Part shown: positions 44,414 through 57,400 of the stretch, piece after piece
How positions within the stretch are numbered: position 1 is the stretch's first letter
Layout of the letters: every line of letters starts with the position of its first letter
Source: Neodiprion pinetum
Taxonomy: Eukaryota; Arthropoda; Insecta; Hymenoptera; Diprionidae
NCBI RefSeq assembly: GCF_021155775.2
Contig: NC_060236.1
Location: 6,865,087-6,929,086 of the forward strand
Direction of reading: 5' to 3'
DNA: 64,000 bases
The notes under the pieces: model-generated
Database searches by the model: none
The model's input: only the letters and a program-made list of their open reading frames with translations
What the model was told of the DNA's origin: nothing
Program-made: the position numbers and the translations under genes

Positions 44414-47105
44414 ATGATATCAGAGAGAGATTACGCGCCGCTGAGCGCAGCGTGCATCAGATCTTTGAACGACAAGCTTTACGAAAAACGAAAAGCAGCT
44501 GCAGTCGAGATAGAGAAGTAAGGTTATTCACCAAACTCTTATTAACCATATCGTGTTGTTCGACGCGACGCGATTTAAATCGAATACTCATGTGTATTCC
44601 CATTGTTAAATAAATTTCAGAATGGTCAAGGAGTTTGCAGCAAATAACAACACCGTCTTGATTAAGCGGCTCCTGAAAGTGTTGGGCCAAGATTTTGCCA
44701 CCTCGCAAAATCCGCACACCAGGAAAGGTGGACTGATAGGTTTAGCTGCGATAGCCGTCGGATTAGGAAAAGACACTGGTCAGTATACTGAAGAACTAAT
44801 TCACCCAATTTTGGCCTGCTTCTGCGACCCTGACCTCAGAGTCAGATATTACGCTTGCGAGAGCTTATACAACGTCGTCAAAGTAGCAAGAGCCTCAGTC
44901 CTCCCCCAGTTCACAGACATATTTAGTGCACTCAGTAAACTGGCCTGTGATTCTGAACAGAGTGTCAAAAACGCTACGGAACTTCTTGACAAATTAATGA
45001 AGGTAAACGACATCAGGAGAAATTTAATGCAATCTTCAGTTTGACAACATTTTTAATTTTATTTCAGGATATCGTCACAGAAAGTGGGATGTTTGATTTA
45101 GTCGGCTTCATGCCACTGCTCAGAGAGCGTATTTACACTAAGAATCCATTTGGCAAACAATTTGTTATTGCTTGGGTATCTGTTTTGGACGCAGTCCCAG
45201 ATATAGACTTCATCATTTTTCTTCCTGAGATATTGGATGGCTTATTTAGGATATTAGAGGATCCGACGCTCGAGATAAAAAAGATAACAGATACTGTTCT
45301 TGGGGAGTTTCTCAGAAGTATCAAATCAAACCCTGACAGAGTTGACTTTTCCTCTATGATTAACATCCTTATCACTCATGCCCAGAGCAGCGACGAGCTG
45401 CTACAGCTAACCGCTATCACATGGATAAAAGAGTTCATACAATTATCTGGGCCTGCTATGCTGCCCTACATGTCCGGTATATTTACTGCAGTTTTACCTT
45501 GTCTTGCCTATGACGGGGATAATCGTAAGAATATAAAGGAGACAGCTGTTAAAGTAAATAACAGCTTGATGAAACTTATAACAATGGAAAACACAGAGGC
45601 AGTTAATGAGACTTTGAGTCCTGGAGAGGATTCTACTGGCGGTAATGAAAACACTCGCACCCTTTGGAAATATCGGATAAAAGTGATTGATCATTGGTAT
45701 GAAATTTTCGTGTTTTAGACTCAGGAAAACTTAGTCATCCATTGGCAGAGACGCTGGACCTATCTAGTGTCGTCGAGGTTCTGATCAAGCACTTGATGCA
45801 CACATCTGTGCAGACAAAAGTAGCAGTTTTAAAATGGATTCATCATTTATTCACAAATATTCCTCATAGAATGTTTAATCATATCGACGAATTTTTCCCA
45901 GTATTAATGAGAAATTTAAGTGACAGCTCTGACGATGTTGTTCAGCAGGACTTAATCGTCTTAGCAGAGATTATAAGTTCCAAGTCTATCGATGATTCAA
46001 TAAGTCGTAATAAGTATTATAAAAAATTTATAGTTAATCTACTCAGACTATTTTCAACTGACAGACACTTGCTTGAGGAACGAGGTAATTTCATCATCAG
46101 AGAATTATGCGTACTACTAAGCGCAGAGGATATTTACAAAACACTAGCTATCATTTTATCTGAGGAACAAAATCTGAGATTTGCCAGTATAATGGTGCAA
46201 ACTCTGAACGTGATCTTACTAACCAGTTCGGAACTGTTTGATCTACGAAATAAATTAAAAGACTTGGAAACCCGGGTTAGTTCTGTTAAAAACTATTTTA
46301 TTCTTATATGTAGCAGTCTACTTTATGCTCAATTTGGTTTGAGCAACCAGAAAAATAATGCTCTTAACAAATAACGATTGTCCAGGAAAGCTGCGACCTT
46401 TTCGTATGTCTATACGAATCTTGGAGTCATAATCCAGTCGCTACTGTTGCTCTGTGTTTTTTGACGCAAAATTATGGACACGTTTGCGACCTCATAAGAT
46501 CGTTGTATCCTTTGCTTCATATGTAACAATTAACATACGTTTATGTGATGTTCTAAGGTATTTTCCAAACAAATCTTTGAAGACATGATTTCTGTATTAC
46601 CCTTAATCTAAATGTACTAGTGGAAATATCGAAGTAACTGTGGAATTTTTAACAGAAATTGACAAATTAGTACAGCTTATTGAATCTCCAATATTTACTT
46701 GTAAGGATTTACAAAATGACGCATTTTTTTTTAGTGTGATTCAAGACTGGCAAATATTGCAACATTATGCTTATAATCCCGTTGTAAATTATTTCAGATC
46801 TGAGGCTCGAGTTATTAGAAGTGGGAAAAAGCGAAGCACTAATACGTGCTCTGTATGGCCTTCTCATGATTTTACCGCAAAGTGAAGCATTTATGACGCT
46901 GCATCGCCGACTGGCAGCCATTCCGCCAAGGGAGCCACTGCATGAGCACCCTAGAACAAATGCGCTCTCAGGGCCGGCCGAGAGAATAGATTTTCAAAAA
47001 CTTTTGAAACACTTTGTTTCAGTTCAAGAAAAGCACAAAGATCAGAAGCTCAAACAGAGGCAAACTGCACTTATCGAAAGAGACGTTAGTCACTTGGACA
47101 TTTGA
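44414..47105 (+). CDS. Vac14: Vac14, scaffold of the PIKfyve-Fig4 complex
   Basis: Seven exons: 44414-44517, 44621-45002, 45068-45641, 45719-46275, 46386-46504, 46621-46700 and 46798-47105. Phases are consistent, giving 707 aa. Vac14 is the HEAT-repeat scaffold that holds PIKfyve and the phosphatase Fig4 together on endolysosomes to make and turn over PI(3,5)P2. The N-terminal HEAT repeats are clear (for example 'HTRKGGLIGLAAIAVGLG' and 'DPDLRVRYYACESLYNVVKV'). The C-terminal Fig4/PIKfyve-binding region has 'NPVATVALCFLTQNYGH', 'FGNIEVTVEFLTEIDKLVQL' and 'YLRLELLEV', the last two each restored only by splicing, which validates those introns. The length is slightly below vertebrate Vac14. A poly(A) signal lies at 47323-47328. 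Single-frame reads of this gene are broken by short introns; none of it is a pseudogene. Confidence 0.93.
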
Positions 47106-47746
47106 CCATTCAATTTTTGATGCAATAGTGTCGGGATCACAGAAACTGTATAGCTAAATACATTCATACTATGCAATAATTGAAGTTACACAAATACACA
47201 TGTACGATAAGCTTTCAGCCATCTAGTCGCGTATGTACATTTGAAAGCCAACACCAAGTAACGATAATTTTCCTAAATACAGAGAATATACATTGTTATA
47301 ATCACACTTTTATTTATGTAAAAATAAAACCTAATATATTAAACAATGTATATAGGTATATGTGTATGTATATATATATATGAATTACACTTCGTACCGC
47401 AATGATTCATTTATGTCGTGGTTCAATTGAAAAGAAATTATAACAAATATTGGATCATGTTCCAACATGTTCATTCAACATTTATATTTCATTACCGTTA
47501 ATTCTATTTCAATATATGTACAACAGATACGTACATAGGTATTGGAGGTGGTTCAGTTTAGAGATACTTTATTTTCTTGCTGTGTAAAAGTTGATGACTT
47601 TATTTGTTCTGTCGAGCCTAGGTATGTGCTGTTATATTTTTATCTTGGTCTATTCAGTCTAGTACATACCTACTTTTTTTTTTTTTACATCATATGTAGG
47701 ACATGGTTAATTTTTTCGTACCTAGAGAATTAAAAGCTGTTCACGA
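47106..47746. other. Convergent 3' ends of Vac14 and TBK1-like genes
   Basis: It holds the Vac14 3' UTR with AATAAA at 47323-47328 and, for the opposite strand, AATAAA complements at 47599-47604 and 47568-47573. The predicted transcript ends are roughly 200 bp apart, so the two messages probably do not overlap. An AT-rich simple-sequence patch lies at about 47340-47380. Confidence 0.5.
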
Positions 47747-50312
47747 TCAAACATGTTCTGAGTTTTCTTCATCTTCCTCGCCGGAACTTGCGTTAGGAAA
47801 ACATGTTTCATTGAGAAGTTGGTCGATTAAAACGCAATTTTCGTAGACTGTATGAGCGATTTCTTCCTGCTCTTTGCAGATGTTTTTCCATACTTTGGCA
47901 TTTTCTTCACTTGGTGCACTAGACTTCTCTAACGTCGTTAATTGGCCAGGTAGTCTCTCCAACGAACGAGTCAAATTTTCGTGCGCTACCCTGCTCTCCA
48001 TAGACAGACGATCAGAAAACAATTCTAATGTACGTTCGTAGTTCTCTACATCTTTGTTCAAAATACGAGTTTGCAAGAAAACAGTCTGTGCCATTTTGTA
48101 CCAATCTGCAAAACATTCAGCTCTCTGGGTCATGGAAGGAACACACTCAGTTTCCAATAAAGCTTTCAATCTGCGTCCAGTTTCTGTTACCTAAAAGTAC
48201 AAACACCAATAGTATAAAATTTACAGCGAGCATAAGGGTAACAAGATAATCATATTTTTCAAGTAAATTAGTTTTTTTTATATACTTTTATCCGCTCCAA
48301 AACGTGAAATTGCTCGTCATTATACGTTAAACTGCGAGTTGCTCTGTCACGTAACAAATGCTGCCAGCCATCTCGTAATCGATCCACTAATGTTGCTGCC
48401 CTAAAACTCGCTTTGCTGAGCCAAGGACACCAAAATCCACGAGTGCTGTTTTCCCATTCTGCCCGCAGATTACCTTCTTTGACGTACCTGTAATGAGGTA
48501 ATCACTTTTATATGGTATACACAATGTAAAGTGTTTCTTCCAACTTGATCCCCTGTCAATAGTGCCTAAAGTTCAATTTCCAGTAGTATTAATTTTTTAA
48601 AGAATAGTGATTTAAAAGAAATCAATTAGTTAATCCATTCCTGAATCCTTTCAATTTTTCAGTTGAGTTTGGCTGGAAAATTCTTATGAAAAAATAATTC
48701 AAGCAGATACCCACCTATAATGTAGCTGGGAAATTGCAGGCCCAAGACTGCTTAAAAGTTCATTGCTTTTCGAGCTGAGATCGTTAGACCAATTTTTTAC
48801 TTCGCTTGACGAAGGACTGCCAAATTTCTTTAGTATTTGTTGCCCTAGTGCTTCTCCTCTTTGGACCGCAGTTACGGTATCTTCAACAGCTTTAGTTATC
48901 TCCTTTGATCGTTGAGATTTTTCCAAAAGTTTTGTTAATTCTGATGCAACGAGTCCGATGAAAGCTTCTACTGCATCGCGAAACAATCTGCTACAATGAG
49001 ATAATCTGTCTATTCTCCTTTTACAAACGTGGCCAACAGAGCAAGCGACCTTAGCTTGGCTGGCGTCGTTCTCAACAGAAACCAAGTTAGCAAATACAGG
49101 GAATTTCAGAAGCTCCAAATCGATCGGTAGGGCGACGTTATTGTTTTCTTTAGCAAACAACATTAATGGTTTTTCTTCTGTAGTCATTGGATATCCTTTC
49201 CCAGGTGTGGATTCCTTTATCAAGTTCAAAAGCAGGATCTCACCTAGTAGTAGTATCTGGGAAAATGGTGCCACTTCAGTCTGTTCCTGAATATGAGTTT
49301 GCAGGGCAATAAGCTTCTCCTCAGGATGAAGGAACACTTTTATCAAGCTCGCTTTATGGACGTTAAATATATGCACAGGTTTTCTACAAAGCGTATTTGT
49401 CACTTCCGTAAAAAATCTATCAAAATTCCATATCCTTTGTGGATCGACTTCCAAGAGGCCGGCAAGCAGAGGTGTCACAATTTTCTTAAGACCAGTACTC
49501 AACTGGCAATTCTGAGGCAGTTCCCTGCTCCATTCAATTGGTCCATTCTCTGAAGTTTGAGTGCCAGCTATTACTCCTGAAGCTTTTTTAGTAGTTATGT
49601 AAAACATAGTTTCCTTATTTCTTCTGCCTCCAAAAGGACGGAAGGGTAGATTGCCGGTGGCGACATGATACAGAGTTACTCCAATCGACCAAAGATCCAC
49701 CGTTGCTCCAAACATCTTTCCCACAGGTTTTCTAAGAACCGCTCGTTCATACATATCTGGGTGTAAATATTCCTCTGTACCGTAAAGGGATACGAACTGC
49801 TGGTCTTCCTGTAACTCTCTAGCAGCACCAAAGTCTGTTAACTTGTAAATGGTACTCCCGTCATCCGATATGAATTTCATTATATTCCCTGGCTTTAAAT
49901 CACGGTGTACCAAATTGTTATCTCTGAGGTGCTTCATGCCTGCTGACAAGTGTTCCAACACCAGCAGAAACTCGCTCTCTGCCAATCCATAGGTGTTTTC
50001 CGGATCATCCAATATGTTGAATAAACTACCACCTGTACAAAGTTCCATTACTATGACTTTACCTCTGCCGTCTTGCTCCTCCTCGATCGCTAGGAGCTTC
50101 ACAATGTTCTCGTGCTTGACTTTCTTAAGTACTTCAAACTCTCGCATCTGAACATCATGGGGCCGCATGTGACTTAGTTGATTGAACGTCTTCACTGCTA
50201 CAGGTTCACCATTATTCTTATTAACACCTTGAAATACTGCTCCAGTAGCCCCCTTGCCAAGAACGCTTGTTGTACACCAAACATAGTTAAGTGATCCTCG
50301 TAGAAATGACAT
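47747..50312 (-). CDS. Tbk1: TBK1/IKK-epsilon-type serine/threonine kinase
   Basis: Three exons on the minus strand: 50312-48715, 48487-48286 and 48190-47747, giving 747 aa. The start at 50312 matches the family's N-terminus; an in-frame upstream ATG at 50399 lacks homologous sequence. Kinase landmarks are the Gly loop 'LGKGATGAVFQG' (18-29), Lys41, 'HRDLKPGN' (136-143), 'DFGAAREL' (160-167) and the activation loop 'FVSLYGTEEYLHPDMYERA' with Ser175 at the site equivalent to human Ser172. The kinase is followed by a ubiquitin-like region and coiled-coil scaffold/dimerisation segments up to an acidic C-terminus. The family phosphorylates adaptors and autophagy receptors in innate signalling. 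Insects have a single such gene, so orthology to TBK1 versus IKK-epsilon cannot be separated. It is convergent with Vac14 and divergent from Lrrk. Confidence 0.93.
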
Positions 50313-51429
50313 TTCGATATATAGTGTGGTTAAAAATCGTGTATTACTGCGGGTATTCAGTGCTAACCGTAGTTTTGAACAATTATTGATTATCAACACT
50401 GGAATGTATTGTAGGTCACAGGCGACTAATGTGACTCAATCTTACCGGAATTCATTGTCGCCAGAGTAATCAGAATCAGCTGTATTTTGACAGAGTAAAT
50501 AGGAAACTAATAAACACAAGTAACATTTTTGACATCTATGAGCACTGATATATAGTAGTATATACGTCAGTGTTGTGAGGTTAGAACACGTTTGTCATCA
50601 TATGCACGCGTAGTCAGCAGGTAAAGCACTGATCTGTTAGAGATCAGTGGTAGCGATCATTGTTTGCTGACCGTGCTGACCTCTGCCAACGCGTTATTCA
50701 ATCAATTTCCTGCGACCCGCAACTCCGAAAATATGGCGTCAACGGAGTGAGTGGTGTATACTTGTGCGTGTTTGACAGTTCCGCATGTCGGGACTACATT
50801 GTTCAATTAAAAAATACACGAGTAACACAAAATAGAGCGGTAGTTGAGGAATGGATAACATTGATAACCCTAGAAGACAGTGTAAAGTCGATACAACGTT
50901 TCATGGTACTTCAACGAACAGAGAAAAATCATTAGTTGAAGTCGCTATTGACATTTTCGGTTCACTGCTCACTGTTCGCTCCTAACGTTGAATGTCGATT
51001 GTTTCATCCTGTTTACTTTTGCGAACGACGAATTATAGTGTAAATAATAAAGAATCGTTTACCATAAGTGCTTTCACTATAGTCGAACGCAACGTCAACA
51101 CATCGGCATCGGACGCTCACACCAAACACAACAAAGTAATTGCATAATAGTAAGATTGTCTAACACGTTGACAAGCTCCGATTAACAAATCAGCTATGGC
51201 ACTGGGTGAACATAATAAATGCCGAGAATCATTAAACCTGTGATTGATTCAATTTGAAATCAAAGTAGGTAGATGAAAATGTTCATTCGAAATGCAATAA
51301 ATTAGACGGTTGAAAATTTGTAAACAATAACAAGTCACTAGTGACTATTTACCGAACTGTGAAAAGAAGAGTTCTTAGTAAATGAATAATCAATAAATAA
51401 ACGAAAAATTTAACAAATAAAAATCTGCG
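50313..51429. promoter_or_regulatory. Divergent promoter region of TBK1-like gene and Lrrk
   Basis: 1.1 kb between opposed start codons. No TATA box or coding frame is convincing; the 91-codon frame at 50660-50935 has no protein features. A cloverleaf-like nested hairpin sits at 50613-50671. The final 200 bp before the Lrrk ATG is AT-rich and reads as 5' UTR. Confidence 0.4.
50613..50671. other. Nested hairpin, tRNA-like dimensions
   Basis: The outer stem GTCAGCA/TGCTGAC (50613-50619 with 50665-50671) encloses a perfect 9-bp stem CACTGATCT/AGATCAGTG (50627-50635 with 50641-50649) with loop GTTAG. Total length is 59 nt. It lacks a recognisable T arm and B box, so it is not a functional tRNA; a tRNA relic or cruciform-forming promoter element is possible. 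Confidence 0.45.
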
Positions 51430-54400
51430 ATGGAAGACTACACGCCAGTTGACGAGGATTTTCCAGGACGTCTTCTCCATCAAGCTGCGTTGTGGGACAA
51501 TGCTGAACTTCTAGAAGATCTGCTTCGCGGAGAGCACGCGCAATACATAAACAGCCAGGACTCCTGGGGACGTACGCCTCTACACGCAGCTGCAATAACG
51601 GAGAATTCACGCTGCCTAGTTTCTCTTTTATCGGCGGGAGCAAATGCAAATATTCCATGCGGGCCTCGCGGCCATTATCGTACTCCGTTGCACACTTGTG
51701 CCGAGCATGGGCATATGACTAATATTGAAAAGCTGTTAGAGTATAATGCAGATTTGATTATAAAGGATAGTAATGGTTTGATACCATTGGACATAGCCGA
51801 GAAGAGCGAGCATGCAACGTGCATCAGCTTACTCAAATTGTCAGCTGAAAAACGCGAGCTCGAGATTTTAGCCACTCATGCGTCTCTTAGGGCAGCTTGT
51901 TTGCAAGGGGATACGATATCAGCTAGGAGTATTATTCAAAGTTTGTCAAACGACGTTGAATCTGTTGTGAACATGGCTCCGAACGGGGCGAATACTCTGT
52001 TATTTATTTCATGTGAAATGGGGCACAAAGATATAGCAAGGCTGCTTTTGGATCATGGTGCCGATTGCAGAATCCATCCAGTGACCAAGTATTGTCCTTT
52101 GTACATAGCCTGTTACAAAGGGAAATTAGAAATAGTTGAACTGTTGTTGAAGCACTTTCCCAAACAAATACAATCTTTGACTGTTGAGAAGTGGTTGCCT
52201 ATTCACGCCGCAGCTATCAACGGGCATTTTCCTGTAATTGAATTGTTATTAAAGTTTGATTATCCCCAGCATTTATATCAAAGGTATAGAGATCAGAGTG
52301 GAGAATTTGAGTATGAAATGGTATTTGATATAAATACGAGGGACGTCACAGGGCAGAGTGTTTTGTACATTTCTAGCACTTTGGGAAATGCTAAAATCAT
52401 AGATTTACTCTTAAGTTATAAAGTCAAGGCGAGAAAAGTTAGAGAAGATGATGCAAGCGATGTTCAACCACTCCCTACTTCTAAACGTAGAATTTCAAGT
52501 GGTATTCAAAGGCTAATGTCCAGCTTAAACTTTAGAAGTAAATCACTAGAGAAAAAAGATGACAATACCGTATCTCCGTTAAATCTAGATTTATATTGTT
52601 ATAATGATACTGAAACTGCTCTGCATGCCGCTGTTAAAGCTGGGCATGCAGATATTGTCGCAGCTTTGTTATTGTCAGGAGCTGATCCTAACTTGCCAGT
52701 AAAAGTTCCATACGATCAAAGTGATACTGAATTCAATTACTCCACCATGCTATCGATAGCTTGCTTGAATCATGATATTAAAATTGCAGATCTATTGTTG
52801 AAACATGGTGCTGTAGATAACGAATGCAAAGCATTGAAGATAGCTGCACAGAATCGAGACGAAGCATTGACAGCCAAGTTGTTATCTATAAAAGCTCATC
52901 CCGATTCTGAATATAAGATCAACAAAAAAGCTATGACAGACAACACGCAGTCATCACATTTTTCAGCTCTCTCTAATTTTGGAAACGTCACATACTCTGC
53001 ACTGTTCCCAAATGTTCCAACTATGATAAACTGGCATAACCAACAATGCAGACTCTCTCAAATCAGGTCGCAGTGGTTAAACGATGCTGTTTTGCATGTC
53101 AATAAGAAATTAAATGCCAAAAATAACGATTTAGTATTATATGCAATTACAAGGATAGATATTTCCCATAATTCAATAACTTCCCTACCCTCTACCATAT
53201 TCTATCTTCAAAGCCTGAGGTACCTAAACCTGGCACAAAACAAGATAGATACCCTCACAATTGAACCAAAAACATCCAAGGACAAGCTTTGCCCGGTCTT
53301 GGAAGAAATGTATTTGCAAGATAATCGCTTAGAACAGTTGCCAGAGTTTATATTCGATTTGCAAGCCTTAGAAATTATGGACGTTTCAAACAATAAACTC
53401 CAATGTTTACCCAATAATTTGTGGAAAGCACCAAGATTAAAAGAACTAAATGCTTCATTCAATTTACTAAGGGATTTGCCCAGTCAGATTTCACAGAATA
53501 TTGTCAGAAAGCCACAAAGAGAAGATACCCTCACTAGCAGTCCTAGTTGTAGGAGTCTAACTGGACAAATCAGCATGCCCAGAGATGATTCCGTCGAGTT
53601 TGAGTCGTTTACTAAAATTGCCAATGCGCAAATCATTGAAATGAATTGCCCCCATGTTTGGACCGAATCTGTACAAGTCTCTGAAAAACTTTCAGATAGT
53701 TCCGAACCTGGAACTAGATCCGTCCTTGCTTCGCTCAATTTAGCGCATAATTTATTTAATAGCATCCCGGTGGCGTTACCTTGCTTAGCTGTTGGCTTGG
53801 TCAGATTAAATATGGCTTACAACTCATTGAGATCAATGAGTCACATTACGTCATACCCAGCAACTTTGAAGCAGCTCGATCTTTCCAACAACCAAATTTC
53901 TTGCTGGCCCAGCTTACCTCAAGTCGATGGTGCCGATACTATGGAACAAGCTGCGACAGCTTGCTATTGTCCAACAACTAACATTCAAACATCGACAGGT
54001 CCTGGAAACAGACAGACAGCCACATCGTTGCGCGACGTTGTCTTGATGTCAGTCTGCACTCATAGAAGACACTTGCGACTCGAAAACTTGAGAACTCTAG
54101 TCCTTGCGAATAATTTGTTGACCAGAATTCAGCTGACTTCAGTAGATGATGGAGAAACTCCAAATATTGAGGAAGAAAATATTGATAGAGATACGAAAAT
54201 TTCCTACTCTGGTTCAAAGTTGTACTTATTGTTTCCAAACGTGAGCATGTTGGATGTCAGCAATAATCAGCTGAAAGAAATACCTCATAACATTCATGAG
54301 CTGAGCAATCTGTCTGTATTGAATATTAATGGCAACAGCGAGATTACAGAGTTGCCTCCGCAAATGGGGCTGCTTTCTAGACTCTGGAACCTTAATACAC

Positions 54401-57400
54401 AGGGCTGCAAGTTACAAGAGCCTCTGAAGTCAATGATAGAATCAAAAAAGTACAAAACCATGGATGTTATTGGATACTTGAAGTCGGTTTTGGAAGACGC
54501 TAAACCTTATGCAAGAATGAAACTTATGATTGTTGGCATACAAGGAATCGGCAAAACCAGTCTCTTAGAACAGTTACGTCAAGAAGGTGAGGTTCCAAAT
54601 AAGAAGAAGGCTTCTGAGCATTGGGCTAAGAGAATGGGGAACAAAAATATTAATGCAAAAACGGCTCGAGGTACAACCATATCCACAGTAGGTGTAGACA
54701 TTGGCGATTGGTTGTACGAAAAGAAAGTCAGAGGTCAATCTTCTCATGGACCAGTTTATTTTAGAACCTGGGACTTTGGTGGTCAAAAGGAATATTACGC
54801 TACTCATCAGTACTTTTTATCCAAGCGAAGTTTGTACTTAGTAGTGTGGCGCATTACCGACGGTTTCAAAGGCGTGTCCGAGATATTTCAATGGTTGGTT
54901 AACATACAAAGTCGAGCCCCTAATTCTCCAGTCATTATTATAGGAACTCATTTTGATATATCCTACGATCAGAGCGAAGCTCTGCAGCAATACATACGCG
55001 ATAAATTTATAAACGTTGTTGATGCGGAAAAATGCGGCTTGCCGAAAGTGATGGAAACTATAGAAATTAGCTGTAAAACGAGGCATAATATTAAAATGCT
55101 ATGTAACTTAATCTATGACATTGTATTCAGTCTGAGATCACCAGGGAGTAAAGAATTGCTGCTAGAGCAAAGAGTTCCAGCCAGTTATCTTGCTTTGGAA
55201 GATGTTGTTGTACAGCTTGCACACGATAGAAAATTGTCCGGAGCAGATCCAGTGTTAAAAGCTGATCAGTACTACGCGGCAGTAACTAACGAACTGCAAA
55301 AACTCCACAGATCATTTCGAGATCCTGCCGAGTTGCACCAGGCGACATTATTCTTGCACGACAATGGAATTATTTTACACTACGACGACGCCACTTTGAA
55401 AGATTTATATTTTTTGGATCCGCAATGGCTTTGCGATATGCTGGCTCATGTTGTAACAATCAGGGAAATTAATCCTTTTGCTCGTTCCGGTATCATGAAG
55501 CTAGACGATATACAACACGTTTTCAAATCATCCACCATCTCGACCTTGGATACTCAAGGTTACATCGTCAGTTTGTTGAATAAGTTTGAGGTTGCGTTAA
55601 CATGGGACTATCGAACCTTATTAATACCCTCTTTGCTGCCGACAGAAGAAGATATATTGCGAAATAGTCAAATACTGAAAATCCCAGTCAAGACACGTGG
55701 CTGGCATGTAAGGTCTAAGAAAATAACATCCCCAATGTTTTCATTTCCGAGTGCATCTGGTGAGAAAATGAACACGGAATGTGTTTTAACTTCTCGATCG
55801 CAACCGGACTGTGCAGTGATTAGGTTATTGCTAATGTCATATTTTCCCAGTGGTTTCTGGTCAAGATTAATCACAAGAATTCTCGCTGACGATACCATTG
55901 TCGAAATAGTTATGTCCTTTTTGGCGCCATTTAAAGACTTCGTTGATGAGAGAATTTTTGCAAGCTTGCTGGAAACACAAGCGGAATGGGTTTTGTGGCA
56001 GACGGGCTTAGAGCTCAGATATGCCGGTATAACATTATTGCGTTTGAAAGAAGTAAATTACGGCATTAAAAATTCCCCACATGACTACAGGCAATACAAA
56101 TTCAAACTTAAGCAAGATGGAATTTGGTGTACAGTGGATTTGAAGAATTCAGCTATTCTAGAAATCTGGTTTCCTGTAGATACCCTAGTAGTAAAACAGC
56201 CAATAATGTCCGATTCAATGGAGGAAGAACCTATGGGTTACCAGGCAATAGTAGTTGAGCCAAGACCTGAAAGCATGCCGCAGTTATTGGCATTAATCGT
56301 TGACCACATCGATATTCTTCTGGAGGATTGGTACCCGACATTAGGGACTAGGTTTGTCCACACATCGGAAGGAAAATTATTAGTCACAAGACTTATACCA
56401 TGTCCAAGGTGCTTAATCAACAACAGCGATAACGACGTAGAATCTAGTAGCACAGAACATTTGCCCGAAGATATCCAGCGATATTACATGAACCGAGAAA
56501 GACAGAGTCAAGACAGTTATAAATCAGATGGCGACAGTGGCGTTGGATATGATAGTTCAGCTTCAAGTCGAATCCCGTCGTTAGAAGGGCATCCGGATAT
56601 TTCTAAACAAAATTCAAACTGGGAAGGTACTTTGGCATATTCTTGGATGGTTGAAGAGTGCATTTTATCAGCTTACAGTAACAAATCGATCAATTGTCCC
56701 AAGCATTGCGAGATTCCATTGTCACACATAGCACCGGACATAATATTCATGGATCTGGGGTCAAAGCATCTGATAAAATCAGACGAAATAAAGAGAGGCA
56801 AAATGTTGGGGAGGGGTGCATTTGGCTTTGTATTTAAAGGAAATTGTAGATTGCCAGGTACAAACGTAAAGACTGATGTAGCTATGAAAATGCTTCAGCC
56901 TGTTCCACCTGGACCTAATTCAAAACAATCTGCTATTTTGGCATACAAAGCTGCCCAGAGTAAATGGGACAGAGATCCTTTACAATACGCTTGTAAAGCA
57001 TACTGCACAGCGAGGCAAGAGTTGAACATTCTTCTGACTTTGAAACACGCTAATATTGTACCTCTGGTTGGAATTGTTATCAGTCCGTTGGCTCTGGTAC
57101 TAGACTTAGCGCCCGAAGGAGCCTTGGACAATGCACTTAAGAATTACAGACGATCCGGAGCAAAGCTAGATCCTTATACTTTGCAGTCCATTATTCTTCA
57201 GGTAGCCAAAGCAGTTGAGTATCTGCATCAGCAGCACGTTATTTACAGGGATTTGAAATCAGAAAATGTCTTAGTCTGGCAATTACCATTGCCTTTCCAA
57301 GGCTATCTTGACCACCCTGTACATGTGAAAGTTGCCGACTATGGAATTTCCAGATTGACGTTACCTTCAGGGGCTAAAGGCTTTGGTGGAACGGAAGGCT

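Noticed and set aside
50322..50399. Upstream in-frame start of the TBK1-like kinase
   Set aside because: It would add 29 residues with no counterpart in the family. The ATG at 50312 gives the conserved N-terminus.
50660..50935. 91-codon ORF in the TBK1-Lrrk promoter region
   Set aside because: No recognisable domain, a weak start context, and overlap with a hairpin and probable 5' UTRs.
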